Source of the DNA: JAUVKT01 sp036350795
Lineage (GTDB): Bacteria > Bacteroidota > Bacteroidia > Bacteroidales > VadinHA17
Direction of reading: 5' to 3'
Length of the DNA stretch: 64,000 nt
Assembly (NCBI GenBank): GCA_036350795.1
Contig: JAZBNV010000028.1
Location: 1-64,000 of the forward strand
Shown here: positions 35,856 through 45,347 of the stretch, piece after piece
Position numbering within the stretch: position 1 is the stretch's first letter
How the letters are laid out: each line of letters begins with the position of its first letter
Position numbers and translations under genes: made by a program
Notes under the pieces: generated by a model
What the model saw: only the letters and a program-made list of their open reading frames with translations
What the model was told of the DNA's origin: nothing
Databases searched by the model: none

Positions 35856-37460
35856 TTGGCAGAGGTAAAATACATTTTTGTAACCGGGGGAGTAACCTCA
35901 TCACTGGGTAAGGGCATAATTTCATCATCTCTTGCCAAATTGCTGCAGGCAAGAGGATACAAAGTAACTATTCAAAAACTTGACCCCTATATCAATGTTG
36001 ATCCGGGTACATTAAACCCCTATGAGCATGGTGAATGTTATGTGACAATTGATGGTGCTGAGACCGACCTCGACCTTGGCCATTACGAGCGCTTCCTTAA
36101 TATACCAACCAGCCAGGATAATAATGTTACAACTGGACGCATTTATAAGTCGGTAATTGAAAAGGAGAGGAGGGGCGACTACCTTGGCAAAACAGTACAG
36201 GTAATTCCACATATAACAGATGAGATTAAAGCCTCAATAAAGGCTGTTGCCAGAAAACATGAGTTTGAGATTGTTATCACAGAGATAGGCGGTACTGTGG
36301 GTGATATTGAATCACTTCCCTATATTGAAGCGGTACGACAGCTGAAATGGGACCTGGGCTCTGAAAATTGCCTTGTAATTCATTTAACCCTGGTTCCTTT
36401 CCTTTCGGCCTCAGGAGAGCACAAAACCAAACCAACACAACATTCGGTGAAGGCCCTTCTTGAGGCAGGTGTTCAGCCGGATGTGCTTGTACTTAGAACA
36501 GAAATGGAACTTTCCCAGGAGGTAAAAGAGAAAGTGGCTCTCTTTTGTAATGTCGACAAACAGGCTGTTGTACAGTCAGTTGATGTTAATACCATATACG
36601 AGGTTCCGGTAAAGATGTATGAGGAAAAGCTTGACCAGACAGTCCTGAACAAGCTTCATCTTTCTCACAAGGCCGAACCGGAAATGTATAAATGGAGAGA
36701 ATTTCTTAAGCGAAATGCAGAACCAAAAAAGAGTGTTACCATAGGCCTGGTTGGTAAATATGTTGAATTACCCGATGCATATAAATCAATAACAGAATCA
36801 TTTATTCATGCAGGTGCCGCAAATGAATGCAGGGTTAATCTTCAGCTAATTCATTCTGAAGAAATAATCAGCGAAAATGCAAAAAGTCAGCTTGAACACC
36901 TCGATGGTATACTGGTGGCTCCGGGCTTTGGCTCCAGGGGCATTGAAGGAAAAATACTGGCGGTAACGTATGCACGCGAGAACAATATTCCTTTTTTCGG
37001 GATTTGCCTGGGGATGCAGTGCGCAGTAATTGAGTTTGCAAGAAATGTTCTGGGATTTGCCGGGGCAGATTCATCAGAGATGAATGAGAATACAGCTTAT
37101 CCTGTAATAGACCTTATGGAAGAGCAAAAGAAAATTGTGAATAAGGGAGGAACAATGAGGCTGGGTGGTTATAAATGTGTTTTGAAGAAAGAATCAATAG
37201 TATATAAAGCATACGAAAAGAATGAAATAATAGAAAGGCACAGGCATAGGTATGAGTTTAATAATGAGTACCTTGATCAATATATTGAGGCAGGGATGCT
37301 TCCTACAGGAATTAACCCGGAAGCAAACCTGGTGGAGATCGTTGAGATACCAGGGCACCGCTGGTTTGTAGGAGTACAGTTCCATCCCGAATATAGCAGC
37401 ACTGTTGTAAACCCGCATCCACTTTTTAAGGAATTTGTAAAAGCCTGTTGCTGGAAATAG
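35856..37460 (+). CDS. pyrG: CTP synthase
   Basis: PyrG (534 residues) aminates UTP to CTP using ATP and glutamine. The synthetase half begins YIFVTGGVTSSLGKGIISSS (about 6-25) and has DPYINVDPGTLNPYEHGECY (about 43-62); the glutamine amidotransferase half (about 290-534) has the nucleophile cysteine in FFGICLGMQ and the His-Glu pair in FHPEYSS. Length is normal. The start must be the TTG at 35856: the conserved N-terminus follows at once, and no in-frame ATG or GTG was found upstream. The gene follows the DUF349 gene by 38 bases and precedes yidC by 27. Confidence 0.97.
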   Translation: MAEVKYIFVTGGVTSSLGKGIISSSLAKLLQARGYKVTIQKLDPYINVDPGTLNPYEHGECYVTIDGAETDLDLGHYERFLNIPTSQDNNVTTGRIYKSVIEKERRGDYLGKTVQVIPHITDEIKASIKAVARKHEFEIVITEIGGTVGDIESLPYIEAVRQLKWDLGSENCLVIHLTLVPFLSASGEHKTKPTQHSVKALLEAGVQPDVLVLRTEMELSQEVKEKVALFCNVDKQAVVQSVDVNTIYEVPVKMYEEKLDQTVLNKLHLSHKAEPEMYKWREFLKRNAEPKKSVTIGLVGKYVELPDAYKSITESFIHAGAANECRVNLQLIHSEEIISENAKSQLEHLDGILVAPGFGSRGIEGKILAVTYARENNIPFFGICLGMQCAVIEFARNVLGFAGADSSEMNENTAYPVIDLMEEQKKIVNKGGTMRLGGYKCVLKKESIVYKAYEKNEIIERHRHRYEFNNEYLDQYIEAGMLPTGINPEANLVEIVEIPGHRWFVGVQFHPEYSSTVVNPHPLFKEFVKACCWK

Positions 37461-37487
37461 AGATTTTTTAATTGTTAAAGGATAATA

Positions 37488-39458
37488 ATGGACAGAAATA
37501 CTATTACGGGCCTGGTACTGATCTTCGCGATCTTTATAGGCTTTAGTTTATATAACTCTCAGAAGAATAATAAGGCCTTCGATTCTCTTGTATCTGTTGC
37601 GGATTCATTGTACGAAGCCGGGGATTATGATAAAGCACTTATAGAGTACCAGAAGGCACTGCAGTATAAAAGGGGAGAGCCGGCCACTATTGAAAAAGTC
37701 AGGCAAATAAGGGACAGGCTTGCTCCTGAGTTAAACACTGAATCTGATACTGCTGCTGCAAAAAATGATCCTGGCGTAAATCCTGAACAGCTTCAGAAAC
37801 CCGCAGAAAATATTTCTGCTGATTACCTGGGTGATTTTGCTGAATCAGGGTCTGGTGAACTAAGCTTTATTACACTCAGAAATAATAAAATAGACATAAA
37901 GATATCAAACAGGGGAGGCAGGCCTTACAGGGCCGAACTGCTCGAGTTCAAGACTCATGACGGTAAACCCCTCGTAATGTTTGATGGTGATTCCACCATG
38001 TTTGGTTTCAAGTTTTTTACATCTGACAATAAGCCGATTCAAACAGACAGACTATATTTTGAACCTGTTAATACACCTGAACTTGTTGATGCAGGTGAAG
38101 ATGCTGGTGTGGTGGTAATGAGACTGAACTCCGGTGCAGACAGTTATATTGAATACAGGTATACACTCGAGCCCGATTCATATATGCTCGGTTTCAATGT
38201 TTCATTTGTTGGGATGAACCAGACAATAGCTTCAAATCTCAATTCCCTGTCTTTCGACTGGCAGGCCTATATCAGGCAGCAGGAAAAAGGCAGGCAGAAT
38301 GAGAATATGTATACCAACCTGAAGTATAAGCTATACCAGGATGCTGTTGAAGGATTCAGGGACAGGTCGCAGAAGGATGTTGAAGAGAATGATATTACCA
38401 CCAGGATGGAGTGGGTGGCTTTTAAGGACCAGTTTTTCTCGTCTGTGCTAATTAACGAAGAATACTTCAGTAATGGCACAGTAAAAACAGAGAAGTTACC
38501 TGACGAAAGTATATATCACAGGCTCTTCACGGCTGAACTGGGCCTCCCATACAATCCCGCTGCAAATACATCATATAAGATGAAGATGTATATTGGCCCG
38601 AATCATTTCACAACATTGAAATCATACGGCTATGAGCTGCAGGAACTGGTGATGCTGGGTAAGAATATAATAAGGTGGATAAACCAGTATGTAATAGTTA
38701 ACATCTTTAACTGGCTTAACAGGTATATCAGCAATTTCGGGCTTATTATTCTTATTCTTACCTTAATAATAAAAATAGTCCTGTTCCCTCTTACCTACAA
38801 ATCATATCAGTCGCAGGCAAAAATGAAAGTCCTGAAACCACTGGTAGATGAAATAGGCAAGAAGTTTCCCAAGCAGGAGGATGCCATGAAGAAGCAGCAG
38901 GCCACTATGGACCTTTACAAGAAGGCCGGGGTAAGCCCACTTGGAGGTTGCCTTCCAATGATTCTTCAGATGCCAATCCTCTTTGCCATGTTCAGGTTCT
39001 TTCCGGCTTCAATTGAACTTCGCCAGGAAAGCTTCCTGTGGGCTAAAGACCTTTCGACTTATGACTCAATATTTGATTTACCCTTTACAATTCCAATGTA
39101 TGGCGATCACATCAGCCTTTTTACACTGCTGATGACAGTATCGACAATAATAACCATGCGCATAAACAGCCCCCAGCAAACCGGTTCTGAACAGGTGCCC
39201 GGCATGAAAATGATGATGTATCTTATGCCGGTTATGTTTATGGTGATACTTAACAACTTTTCTTCAGGATTGACATATTATTACTTTCTTGCAAATATTT
39301 TTACTTTTGGACAGAACCTGATTGCGAAGAGATTCGTGGATGAAGAAGCAGTACTAAAGAAGCTTGAAGCAAATAAAAAGAAAGCTCCTTCAAAATCAAA
39401 CTTCCAAAAGAGACTGGAAGAAGCAGCGAAAAAACGAGGTCATAAACCTCGGAAATAA
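37488..39458 (+). CDS. yidC: Membrane protein insertase YidC with a TPR-like insert
   Basis: YidC (656 residues) inserts and folds inner-membrane proteins alone or with SecYEG. It has the family's first helix (about 5-22), the periplasmic P1 domain (about 120-370), and the catalytic five-helix core (about 415-620) with GLIILILTLIIKIVLFPLTY (about 418-437), YKSYQSQAKMK and GVSPLGGCLPMILQMPILFA (about 482-501), and ends in a Lys/Arg-rich tail (about 625-656). Unusual is residues about 33-80: ADSLYEAGDYDKALIEYQKA reads as a TPR-type helix pair, between helix 1 and P1, where other Bacteroidota have a poorly conserved linker. This may bind a periplasmic partner. Confidence 0.95.
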   Translation: MDRNTITGLVLIFAIFIGFSLYNSQKNNKAFDSLVSVADSLYEAGDYDKALIEYQKALQYKRGEPATIEKVRQIRDRLAPELNTESDTAAAKNDPGVNPEQLQKPAENISADYLGDFAESGSGELSFITLRNNKIDIKISNRGGRPYRAELLEFKTHDGKPLVMFDGDSTMFGFKFFTSDNKPIQTDRLYFEPVNTPELVDAGEDAGVVVMRLNSGADSYIEYRYTLEPDSYMLGFNVSFVGMNQTIASNLNSLSFDWQAYIRQQEKGRQNENMYTNLKYKLYQDAVEGFRDRSQKDVEENDITTRMEWVAFKDQFFSSVLINEEYFSNGTVKTEKLPDESIYHRLFTAELGLPYNPAANTSYKMKMYIGPNHFTTLKSYGYELQELVMLGKNIIRWINQYVIVNIFNWLNRYISNFGLIILILTLIIKIVLFPLTYKSYQSQAKMKVLKPLVDEIGKKFPKQEDAMKKQQATMDLYKKAGVSPLGGCLPMILQMPILFAMFRFFPASIELRQESFLWAKDLSTYDSIFDLPFTIPMYGDHISLFTLLMTVSTIITMRINSPQQTGSEQVPGMKMMMYLMPVMFMVILNNFSSGLTYYYFLANIFTFGQNLIAKRFVDEEAVLKKLEANKKKAPSKSNFQKRLEEAAKKRGHKPRK

Positions 39459-39563
39459 TAGATTTCCCGTCAGGGAATAACACAATCTGCCGGTTGTGGA
39501 TACATATTTAATTAATAATTAATTATGCCTGGTTTATACCACGCTGCTTAAATTGTAATTGTT

Positions 39564-40592
39564 ATGGCAAGGAAGGTAAAAATAAAAGACATTGCAGCCA
39601 GGCTGGGCCTGTCAAGCACCCTTGTTTCGCTGGTACTGAATAATAAAGCTGACAAGCACGGAATAAAGAAGGAAACCCAGGAGAGGGTTATAGCACTTGC
39701 CCAGAAGATGGGTTTTTACGAAAATGAGCGCATAGATCCGGTAAAGGATATTTATGACATTGGACCCGGTATTATTGGCATGGTTGTTTCTGACCTGAAA
39801 GACCAGTTTATAGTCGAAATATCTGATCATTTACGCAAGGCATTTTCAAGTATAGGATATGGATTCTCTATTATCACCTGGGATAAGAATGATAACAGGT
39901 TCAGGAGAATTGTATCTAATATGCGAAGAATGTATGCCGGTGTAATTCTCGCAGGAGACGCGGCAGATGATAATATTATACGTGCCCTTAAAGCCTCGGA
40001 CTATCCCTTTGTTGTTCTTGAAAGATCTGATGTAAACCTTCGCCTCAATATCGTAATGAGCGATTGCCAGGCAGGAGCCAGGAAACTGGCAGCACATCTG
40101 AATAAGTTTAACTACAGGTCTGTGGCTATCCTGCATTCAGATGATTCTGCCTATTCACATAATAAAGTCAGATGTATCAGGGAAACCATGGAGCAGGAAA
40201 GTGAGGACTTAAGTATTAATAGCTACAAGATTGATCTTGATATTACTCAAAATGTTGATATAGATAGTGTTAAGTCTTATTTTACTCCGCCTGATGCCGT
40301 ACGGCTTCTGATTGTTGTTGAATCAATGCTGGTTTATCCCATGATTGAAGCTGTGAGGAAATTGAAGCTCCGTATTCCCGGCGATGTGGCCCTGGTATCG
40401 ATGGAGAATGGAATAGGTTTTGACCTGATGGAAACATCGGTAACACGACTGAAAAGGGATATAGCTTCCATGGCATCAAAAACCGTCTCGATACTGTGGA
40501 CAGAAATAAAGAACAGTGGAAAGAGCAAATATAAAAGAACAGTAAGCCTTGCACCCGATTTGATAGTAGGGAGATCATGCGGGCAATTATAA
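39564..40592 (+). CDS. LacI-family transcriptional regulator
   Basis: The 342-residue protein has a LacI-type helix-turn-helix at the N-terminus (VKIKDIAARLGLSSTLVSLV, about 5-24, followed by LNNK) and a periplasmic-binding-protein-like effector domain (about 68-340: GIIGMVVSDLKDQF, YAGVILAGD, LRIPGDVALVSMENGIGFDL). The usual hinge Leu-Ala region is replaced by a longer linker (about 52-66). The ligand is not predictable; there is no sugar-use operon next to it. The next gene begins at or just after its stop codon, so the transglutaminase-like lipoprotein may be co-expressed. Confidence 0.88.
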   Translation: MARKVKIKDIAARLGLSSTLVSLVLNNKADKHGIKKETQERVIALAQKMGFYENERIDPVKDIYDIGPGIIGMVVSDLKDQFIVEISDHLRKAFSSIGYGFSIITWDKNDNRFRRIVSNMRRMYAGVILAGDAADDNIIRALKASDYPFVVLERSDVNLRLNIVMSDCQAGARKLAAHLNKFNYRSVAILHSDDSAYSHNKVRCIRETMEQESEDLSINSYKIDLDITQNVDIDSVKSYFTPPDAVRLLIVVESMLVYPMIEAVRKLKLRIPGDVALVSMENGIGFDLMETSVTRLKRDIASMASKTVSILWTEIKNSGKSKYKRTVSLAPDLIVGRSCGQL

Positions 40593-43243
40593 ATAACAGA
40601 AAGATGAACCTGTTTAAAGCCAATATTCTTTTAGTCCTGGTTTGTGCCATTATTACCGGGTCGTGCAAAAGGGATAAAGTCTTCTCAAGAAGTGATTATT
40701 CTGAATATATTACCGGGGAATTCAATAATACGAAAATTCTTGCCGGGAAAAGAAGTAATCAGCTCTTTTCTGTATTGAACGATAGCCTGGAGGAGGATAT
40801 TAAAAGAGCCATGGAATTCTATTATGCTTCGATGCCCTTAAGTGATCTTGCTGATTATGATGGTGAATTTTTCCTTGCCAATGTTAAGAAAACCTTTGAT
40901 GCATATAATGATTATGAATGGTGCAGAACCATTCCCGAAGATATCTTTCTGCACTTTGTTCTGCCACTTAGAGTAAATAATGAGAATCTCGACCATTTCA
41001 GGATAAACTATTATGCAGAAATCAGGGAAAGACTCAGGGATATTGATAATATTGAAGATGCAGCCCTCGAAATAAACCACTGGTGCCATGAAAAAGTATC
41101 ATACCAGTCGGCCGATATAAGAACCTCTGGTCCCGAAAGCACAATTCTTTCTGCACGGGGCCGGTGCGGAGAAGAATCAACCTTTACTGTCGCTGCACTC
41201 AGAACGGCAGGTATTCCTGCACGCCAGGTTTATGTGCCAAGATGGGCTCATAGCGATGATAATCATGCCTGGGTCGAAGTATGGCTTGATGGTATATGGA
41301 AATACCTGGGAGCATGCGAACCCGAACCCATGCTTAACAGGGGATGGTTTACCGGACCGGCCAGCCGCGCAATGCTGGTTCATACAAAAACCTTTGGAAG
41401 GTATTTTGGGTCTGAAAGTGTGGTGAAATCATTGCCAGAATACTCAGAAATAAACTGCCTTCATAATTATGCCCCAACAAGAACCATAGAGCTCAGGGTT
41501 ATAAGTGCAGATAGCAACAGCCTTGCCGGGGCTGAAGTTGTATTCGGGCAAATGAACTATGCTGAGTTTTACCCGCTTGCCACAATTATAAGCGGGCAGG
41601 ACGGAAAATGTAAATTTACCACCGGAAATGGAGATATATTCGTATGGGTATCATCGAATGGTAATTCTGCCTTTGCTGAAATCGATATCAATGATAATAA
41701 ACCGGTAATAGTACTTGATAAAGACCAGTTGGCAACAGATAAGGTTTTTACCTACGAATTATCTGTACCACCGGGCACCAGGTCAGATGCAGTTCTTGCA
41801 GATGAATTGAGGGATATTAATACCATGCGGCTAAAATATGAAGACAGTATAAGACATTCTTATATTTCTTCGTGGCCCGGGGATGCTGAAATTTCAGCAT
41901 TTTTAAAGGCCGAAGATTGCAGTATTGATGATTTTCTTCCCCTGGTAAAAACATCAATGGGAAACTACAGTGAAATTTTCGATCTTCTTAAAATGCTCGA
42001 TCAGGGGCATAAGAAGGATGCTCTTGCCCTGCTGCAGGTTATTGCTGAAAAAGATCTCAGGGATTCCAGCGCGGAAACGCTCTTCGACCATATTGTGAAT
42101 GCCAGGAAATACTACAATAATGAGTATTCTGAAGAAATATTCGTAAAATATATTCTTAACCCCAGGATTGCAAATGAAATAATTAAACCCTGGAGATCAT
42201 ATATTCAGAACCAGCAGGATAAGCAAACGATAGAAGCATTCAGAAAATCGCCGGAAATATTGTCAGAATGGATGAACGAAAACCTTCAACCGGAAGATGA
42301 AAGGAATTACTATGGTGTGCCCATTACACCACGGGGTGTACTTGAACTTGGAGTGACAGATACTCCTTCACGAGATATTTTATTTGTTGCCTGCTGCAGG
42401 GCATGTGGAATACCCGCACGACTTGAGCCGGGCACCGGTCTGCCTCAATATATGGCTGAAGGAAAGTGGATCGATCCTTATTTCAGCGACCGGGGTGTTA
42501 TAGAACCGCGTTCAGCCAGTATTAGCTTTGAATGGGATGGAACAGGACCCGAACCTGCTTATTACAGCTCTTTCACCCTGGCAAAGCTAAATGAAGGTGA
42601 ATATAAAACCCTTGAATATGATTATTACAGGAAGCTGACAGATTTTACTGAGCCCCTGTTATTAAGTCCGGGCTTATATATGCTCACAACCTGTACACGG
42701 CCCGATGACAGCAGGATGCTTGCCTCTGTTTCTTTCTTCGAACTTATTGAAAACGAAAGTACCAGTCTCAGGATTGAACCAATACATATATTAAGCGATT
42801 TGAATGAGCTGGCAGTTCTGCAGTCTGATTCACTATTATCCTTAAGCGGTGACTATATTAATACTGAAGACCTGCTTAAGGGGCAGGCAGTATTTGCCTG
42901 GATTGACCCGGGGAAAGAGCCCAGTAAACACCTTTTAAATGAGATTCAGTTGTTAAAAACTGAATTTGACAGCTGGGGCGGTAATTTTGTATTTCTTACC
43001 GAACCTTCAGTTCTTACACCTTCTTTCAGTACAGGTTTATATAAGAACCTGCCTGAAAACAGTCTCTTTTTCAGCGATCCGAAATATACTTTGCTCAAAA
43101 AGACTTTTCCGGATATAAATACCGACGCCTCACTTCTTCCGATTGTGCTCTTTGTTCTGAATGATAAATCGGTAGTATACAGATCGTCAGGATATAAAAT
43201 TGGCTACGGTAACCAGGTATTTTACCTTACCCGGAACCTGTAG
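40577..43243 (+). CDS. Transglutaminase-like lipoprotein with two related domains
   Basis: The protein is 888 residues from ATG 40577 (overlapping the regulator gene by 16 bases) or 879 from ATG 40604. A lipoprotein signal ends ITGSCKRD. The first transglutaminase-core domain (about 150-270) has the nucleophile cysteine in ARGRCGEEST and the histidine in DNHAWVEVW. A second, related half (about 540-680) has FVACCRACGIPARLEPGTGL, without the NHAWVEVW histidine motif. The two share the order 'Cys, then GIPAR'. The C-terminal part (about 690-888) includes a thioredoxin-like stretch without CXXC. Likely surface or periplasmic, cleaving or crosslinking proteins or peptides; substrate unknown. Confidence 0.75.
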   Translation: MRAIINNRKMNLFKANILLVLVCAIITGSCKRDKVFSRSDYSEYITGEFNNTKILAGKRSNQLFSVLNDSLEEDIKRAMEFYYASMPLSDLADYDGEFFLANVKKTFDAYNDYEWCRTIPEDIFLHFVLPLRVNNENLDHFRINYYAEIRERLRDIDNIEDAALEINHWCHEKVSYQSADIRTSGPESTILSARGRCGEESTFTVAALRTAGIPARQVYVPRWAHSDDNHAWVEVWLDGIWKYLGACEPEPMLNRGWFTGPASRAMLVHTKTFGRYFGSESVVKSLPEYSEINCLHNYAPTRTIELRVISADSNSLAGAEVVFGQMNYAEFYPLATIISGQDGKCKFTTGNGDIFVWVSSNGNSAFAEIDINDNKPVIVLDKDQLATDKVFTYELSVPPGTRSDAVLADELRDINTMRLKYEDSIRHSYISSWPGDAEISAFLKAEDCSIDDFLPLVKTSMGNYSEIFDLLKMLDQGHKKDALALLQVIAEKDLRDSSAETLFDHIVNARKYYNNEYSEEIFVKYILNPRIANEIIKPWRSYIQNQQDKQTIEAFRKSPEILSEWMNENLQPEDERNYYGVPITPRGVLELGVTDTPSRDILFVACCRACGIPARLEPGTGLPQYMAEGKWIDPYFSDRGVIEPRSASISFEWDGTGPEPAYYSSFTLAKLNEGEYKTLEYDYYRKLTDFTEPLLLSPGLYMLTTCTRPDDSRMLASVSFFELIENESTSLRIEPIHILSDLNELAVLQSDSLLSLSGDYINTEDLLKGQAVFAWIDPGKEPSKHLLNEIQLLKTEFDSWGGNFVFLTEPSVLTPSFSTGLYKNLPENSLFFSDPKYTLLKKTFPDINTDASLLPIVLFVLNDKSVVYRSSGYKIGYGNQVFYLTRNL

Positions 43244-43322
43244 TGTCAGCAGACCTGCCTGTTTTGTTTAACATTTATTGATAAAATAATCACGTATTTT
43301 TTTTACATATCTGATATTTGCA

Positions 43323-43330
43323 TACTTTTG
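43323..43330 (+). promoter_or_regulatory. Candidate -7 element for the cobalamin operon
   Basis: TACTTTTG matches TAnnTTTG immediately before the riboswitch, putting the expected transcript start near 43337. No TTTG is at the expected -33 distance. Confidence 0.5.
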
Positions 43331-43339
43331 CATATATCA

Positions 43340-43537
43340 GGTAATGATACAATTTTCTAATGTATCATTAAAAGGGAATGCGGTTTGAATCCGCAACAGT
43401 ACCCGCTGCTGTGATGCCCATTGCCTGGTTCCTGTTTATCAGTAAACAGGACGGCAATAGAGATCTTTTACCTGCAGCCACTGGCCAAAAAGGTTGGGAA
43501 GGCGTAAAGATCGGGATAATTCAGAAGACCTGCCTGT
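43340..43537 (+). ncRNA. Cobalamin riboswitch
   Basis: The cobalamin aptamer pattern is plain: GGGAATGCGGTTTGAATCC (from 43374), followed by CAGTACCCGCTGCTGTGA, then GCCACTGG (43477-43484), GGGAAGG (43496-43502) and the B12 box AGAAGACCTGCCTG (ending at 43535). A 10-bp hairpin (43342-43351 with 43361-43370) precedes the core. Bound adenosyl- or related cobalamin should reduce expression of the eight downstream genes, the first of which starts at 43641. How expression is switched (terminator or ribosome access) is not visible: no strong hairpin with a T-run follows. Confidence 0.95.
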
Positions 43538-43640
43538 TAAGGAGAAATCCTAAGCTTTCGGGATAAAAGCGATGGTTATGCGACATCACTTTTGTTTCCT
43601 GCTTGAATAAAAAGTAGTGTAAAACAAAAACCTAATCAAA

Positions 43641-44372
43641 ATGAAAAAGAAGTTTCTTTTTTTAACAGTGGTGCTGACTGTATTACTTTCATCATGTGAA
43701 AAAAATAAAATCACAACAGACCTTGTGGATTTTGAAGATCTTGCCGTAAATGGCGATGGTATCTGGAATGGATCAGCAGGAGAGGAAGGTTTCGTGTCGG
43801 GAAATGTCTTTTTTCCCAATATTTATGACACCCAGTACGATTCGTGGACAGGATTTGCATATTCGAACCATACTGATATTAATACAGCAGAGTATTCAAA
43901 TCAATATTCTTCAATTGCAGGAAGTGGTGCAGAACAATCATCAAAGTACGGGGTATTCTTTTCGTGGACCAACGACACCCTTGTTTTCCTGAGACCCGAA
44001 AAGGTCACAAATATCTCGGTGTCGAACTCCACTTATGCCTACCGGGTAATGGAATCAGGTAATGACTTTGCAAAGAAATTCGGAGGTGAGGATGGAACAG
44101 ACCAGGACTGGTATACACTTACCCTTACCGGGATTGATGAAAGCGGACAGCCAGCCGGGAGCCTGGAGATATACCTGGCCGATTTTCGCTTTGCTGACCC
44201 GCAAATGGATTATATTTCAAATGTCTGGAATGACCTTAGCCTGGAATGGATGGGTTTTATTAGTAAACTGGTCTTTACCGTGGCATCCAGTGATGTAGGA
44301 CTCTATGGCATAAATACGCCTACTTATGTTTGCCTCGATAATATAGAAGGTCAACTCTTACCTCTTGAGTAG
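43641..44372 (+). CDS. DUF4465 lipoprotein, first gene of the cobalamin operon
   Basis: The 243-residue protein has a lipoprotein signal (VLLSSCEKN, cysteine about 19) and a DUF4465 domain (about 28-240): DFEDLAVNGDGIWNGSAGEE (about 31-50), YDSWTGFAYSNHTDI and GSLEIYLADFR. The domain is a beta-sandwich found in Bacteroidota surface lipoproteins. Its position right after a B12 riboswitch argues for cobalamin capture at the cell surface; comparison with the Bacteroides B12-binding lipoprotein BtuH would be the first test. Six bases separate it from the next gene. Confidence 0.8.
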   Translation: MKKKFLFLTVVLTVLLSSCEKNKITTDLVDFEDLAVNGDGIWNGSAGEEGFVSGNVFFPNIYDTQYDSWTGFAYSNHTDINTAEYSNQYSSIAGSGAEQSSKYGVFFSWTNDTLVFLRPEKVTNISVSNSTYAYRVMESGNDFAKKFGGEDGTDQDWYTLTLTGIDESGQPAGSLEIYLADFRFADPQMDYISNVWNDLSLEWMGFISKLVFTVASSDVGLYGINTPTYVCLDNIEGQLLPLE

Positions 44373-44378
44373 AACTGT

Positions 44379-45347
44379 ATGAGACTGTTTATTTGTGTTC
44401 TTATCGCTTTGGCAGCTTCAGCCGCTGCAGGTCAGGGGTCATTACAGCTAAAAGCTGTTAACAGTGCTATACATGCCGATAGTTCAATAATTATTTCATG
44501 GGCAAATACAATAAGGGTGCTGCCCGGATTTATGGATATCTCCGCCAGGGAATCAGGAAGGGTTGATATAAGCGACTCCTCCCTTGCCCTCGGACATGCA
44601 GACAACAGGACAATCAGCCTGGGCGATAGTGGAATAGCTGTTGTCGGCTTCCCTCTTCCGCTGATGAATACCGCCGGACCAGATTTTGCGGTTTTTGAAA
44701 ACTCATTTGATGGAAAATTCCTGGAACTCGCACAGGTTGAAGTATCTACCGATAGCTCCAGGTGGGTTAAGTTCTATTCAGTGTCATTAACAGATACCCT
44801 TTCGCAGCTTGGCACTTTTGGTACTATTGATACAGGTAATATTAAAAACCTTGCCGGTAAGTTCAGGTCTTTTTATGGCACCGGATTCGATCTTGAGGAG
44901 CTTAAAGACTCCAGCGGGATTGATATAATGAATATAAATTATATAAGGCTCACAGATGTAATCGGAAGGATCGATCATCCATTTCCTGTAAGATCCTCTG
45001 ATGGCAGGATAATTAATGATCCCTGGCCAACTCCCTTTGCGACTTCCGGTTTTGATCTCGACGCTGTTGCAGTTCTTGGCAGCGGAGTTTCAGTAGTAAA
45101 TACCAGAGAAGCGGCTCAACTCAAAGTTTATCCAAACCCCTCTGCCGGTTTGGTACAGATTGAAGCTATAATACCCGGGATGGAGAATCTTAAGCTAATT
45201 GCTCCTGATGGCAGGTTAATCAGGCAATTTGATTTGAGAACTAGCGGGCTTACCATTGATATGCAGGATTTACCTTCCGGTCTTTACTACCTGGTACCCT
45301 CTGATAAGACCAATTCTGCCATAGCGGTAATACTAAATCGGCAGTGA
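44379..45347 (+). CDS. T9SS-secreted surface protein in the cobalamin operon
   Basis: The 322-residue protein has a signal peptide (about 1-18), a single beta-rich domain (about 20-235; PDFAVFENSFDGKFLELAQV, about 104-123) and a type A T9SS sorting domain at the end (about 245-322: VYPNPSAGLVQIEA, then LPSGLYYLV). It should be exported by the type IX system and anchored on the outside. The domain is shared by other Bacteroidota proteins next to B12 receptors, but no activity is known to me. Its stop TGA overlaps the receptor start ATG by one base. Confidence 0.8.
   Translation: MRLFICVLIALAASAAAGQGSLQLKAVNSAIHADSSIIISWANTIRVLPGFMDISARESGRVDISDSSLALGHADNRTISLGDSGIAVVGFPLPLMNTAGPDFAVFENSFDGKFLELAQVEVSTDSSRWVKFYSVSLTDTLSQLGTFGTIDTGNIKNLAGKFRSFYGTGFDLEELKDSSGIDIMNINYIRLTDVIGRIDHPFPVRSSDGRIINDPWPTPFATSGFDLDAVAVLGSGVSVVNTREAAQLKVYPNPSAGLVQIEAIIPGMENLKLIAPDGRLIRQFDLRTSGLTIDMQDLPSGLYYLVPSDKTNSAIAVILNRQ

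Noticed and set aside
43378..43566. 62-codon frame within the cobalamin riboswitch
   Set aside because: The sequence is accounted for by conserved riboswitch segments, including the B12 box.
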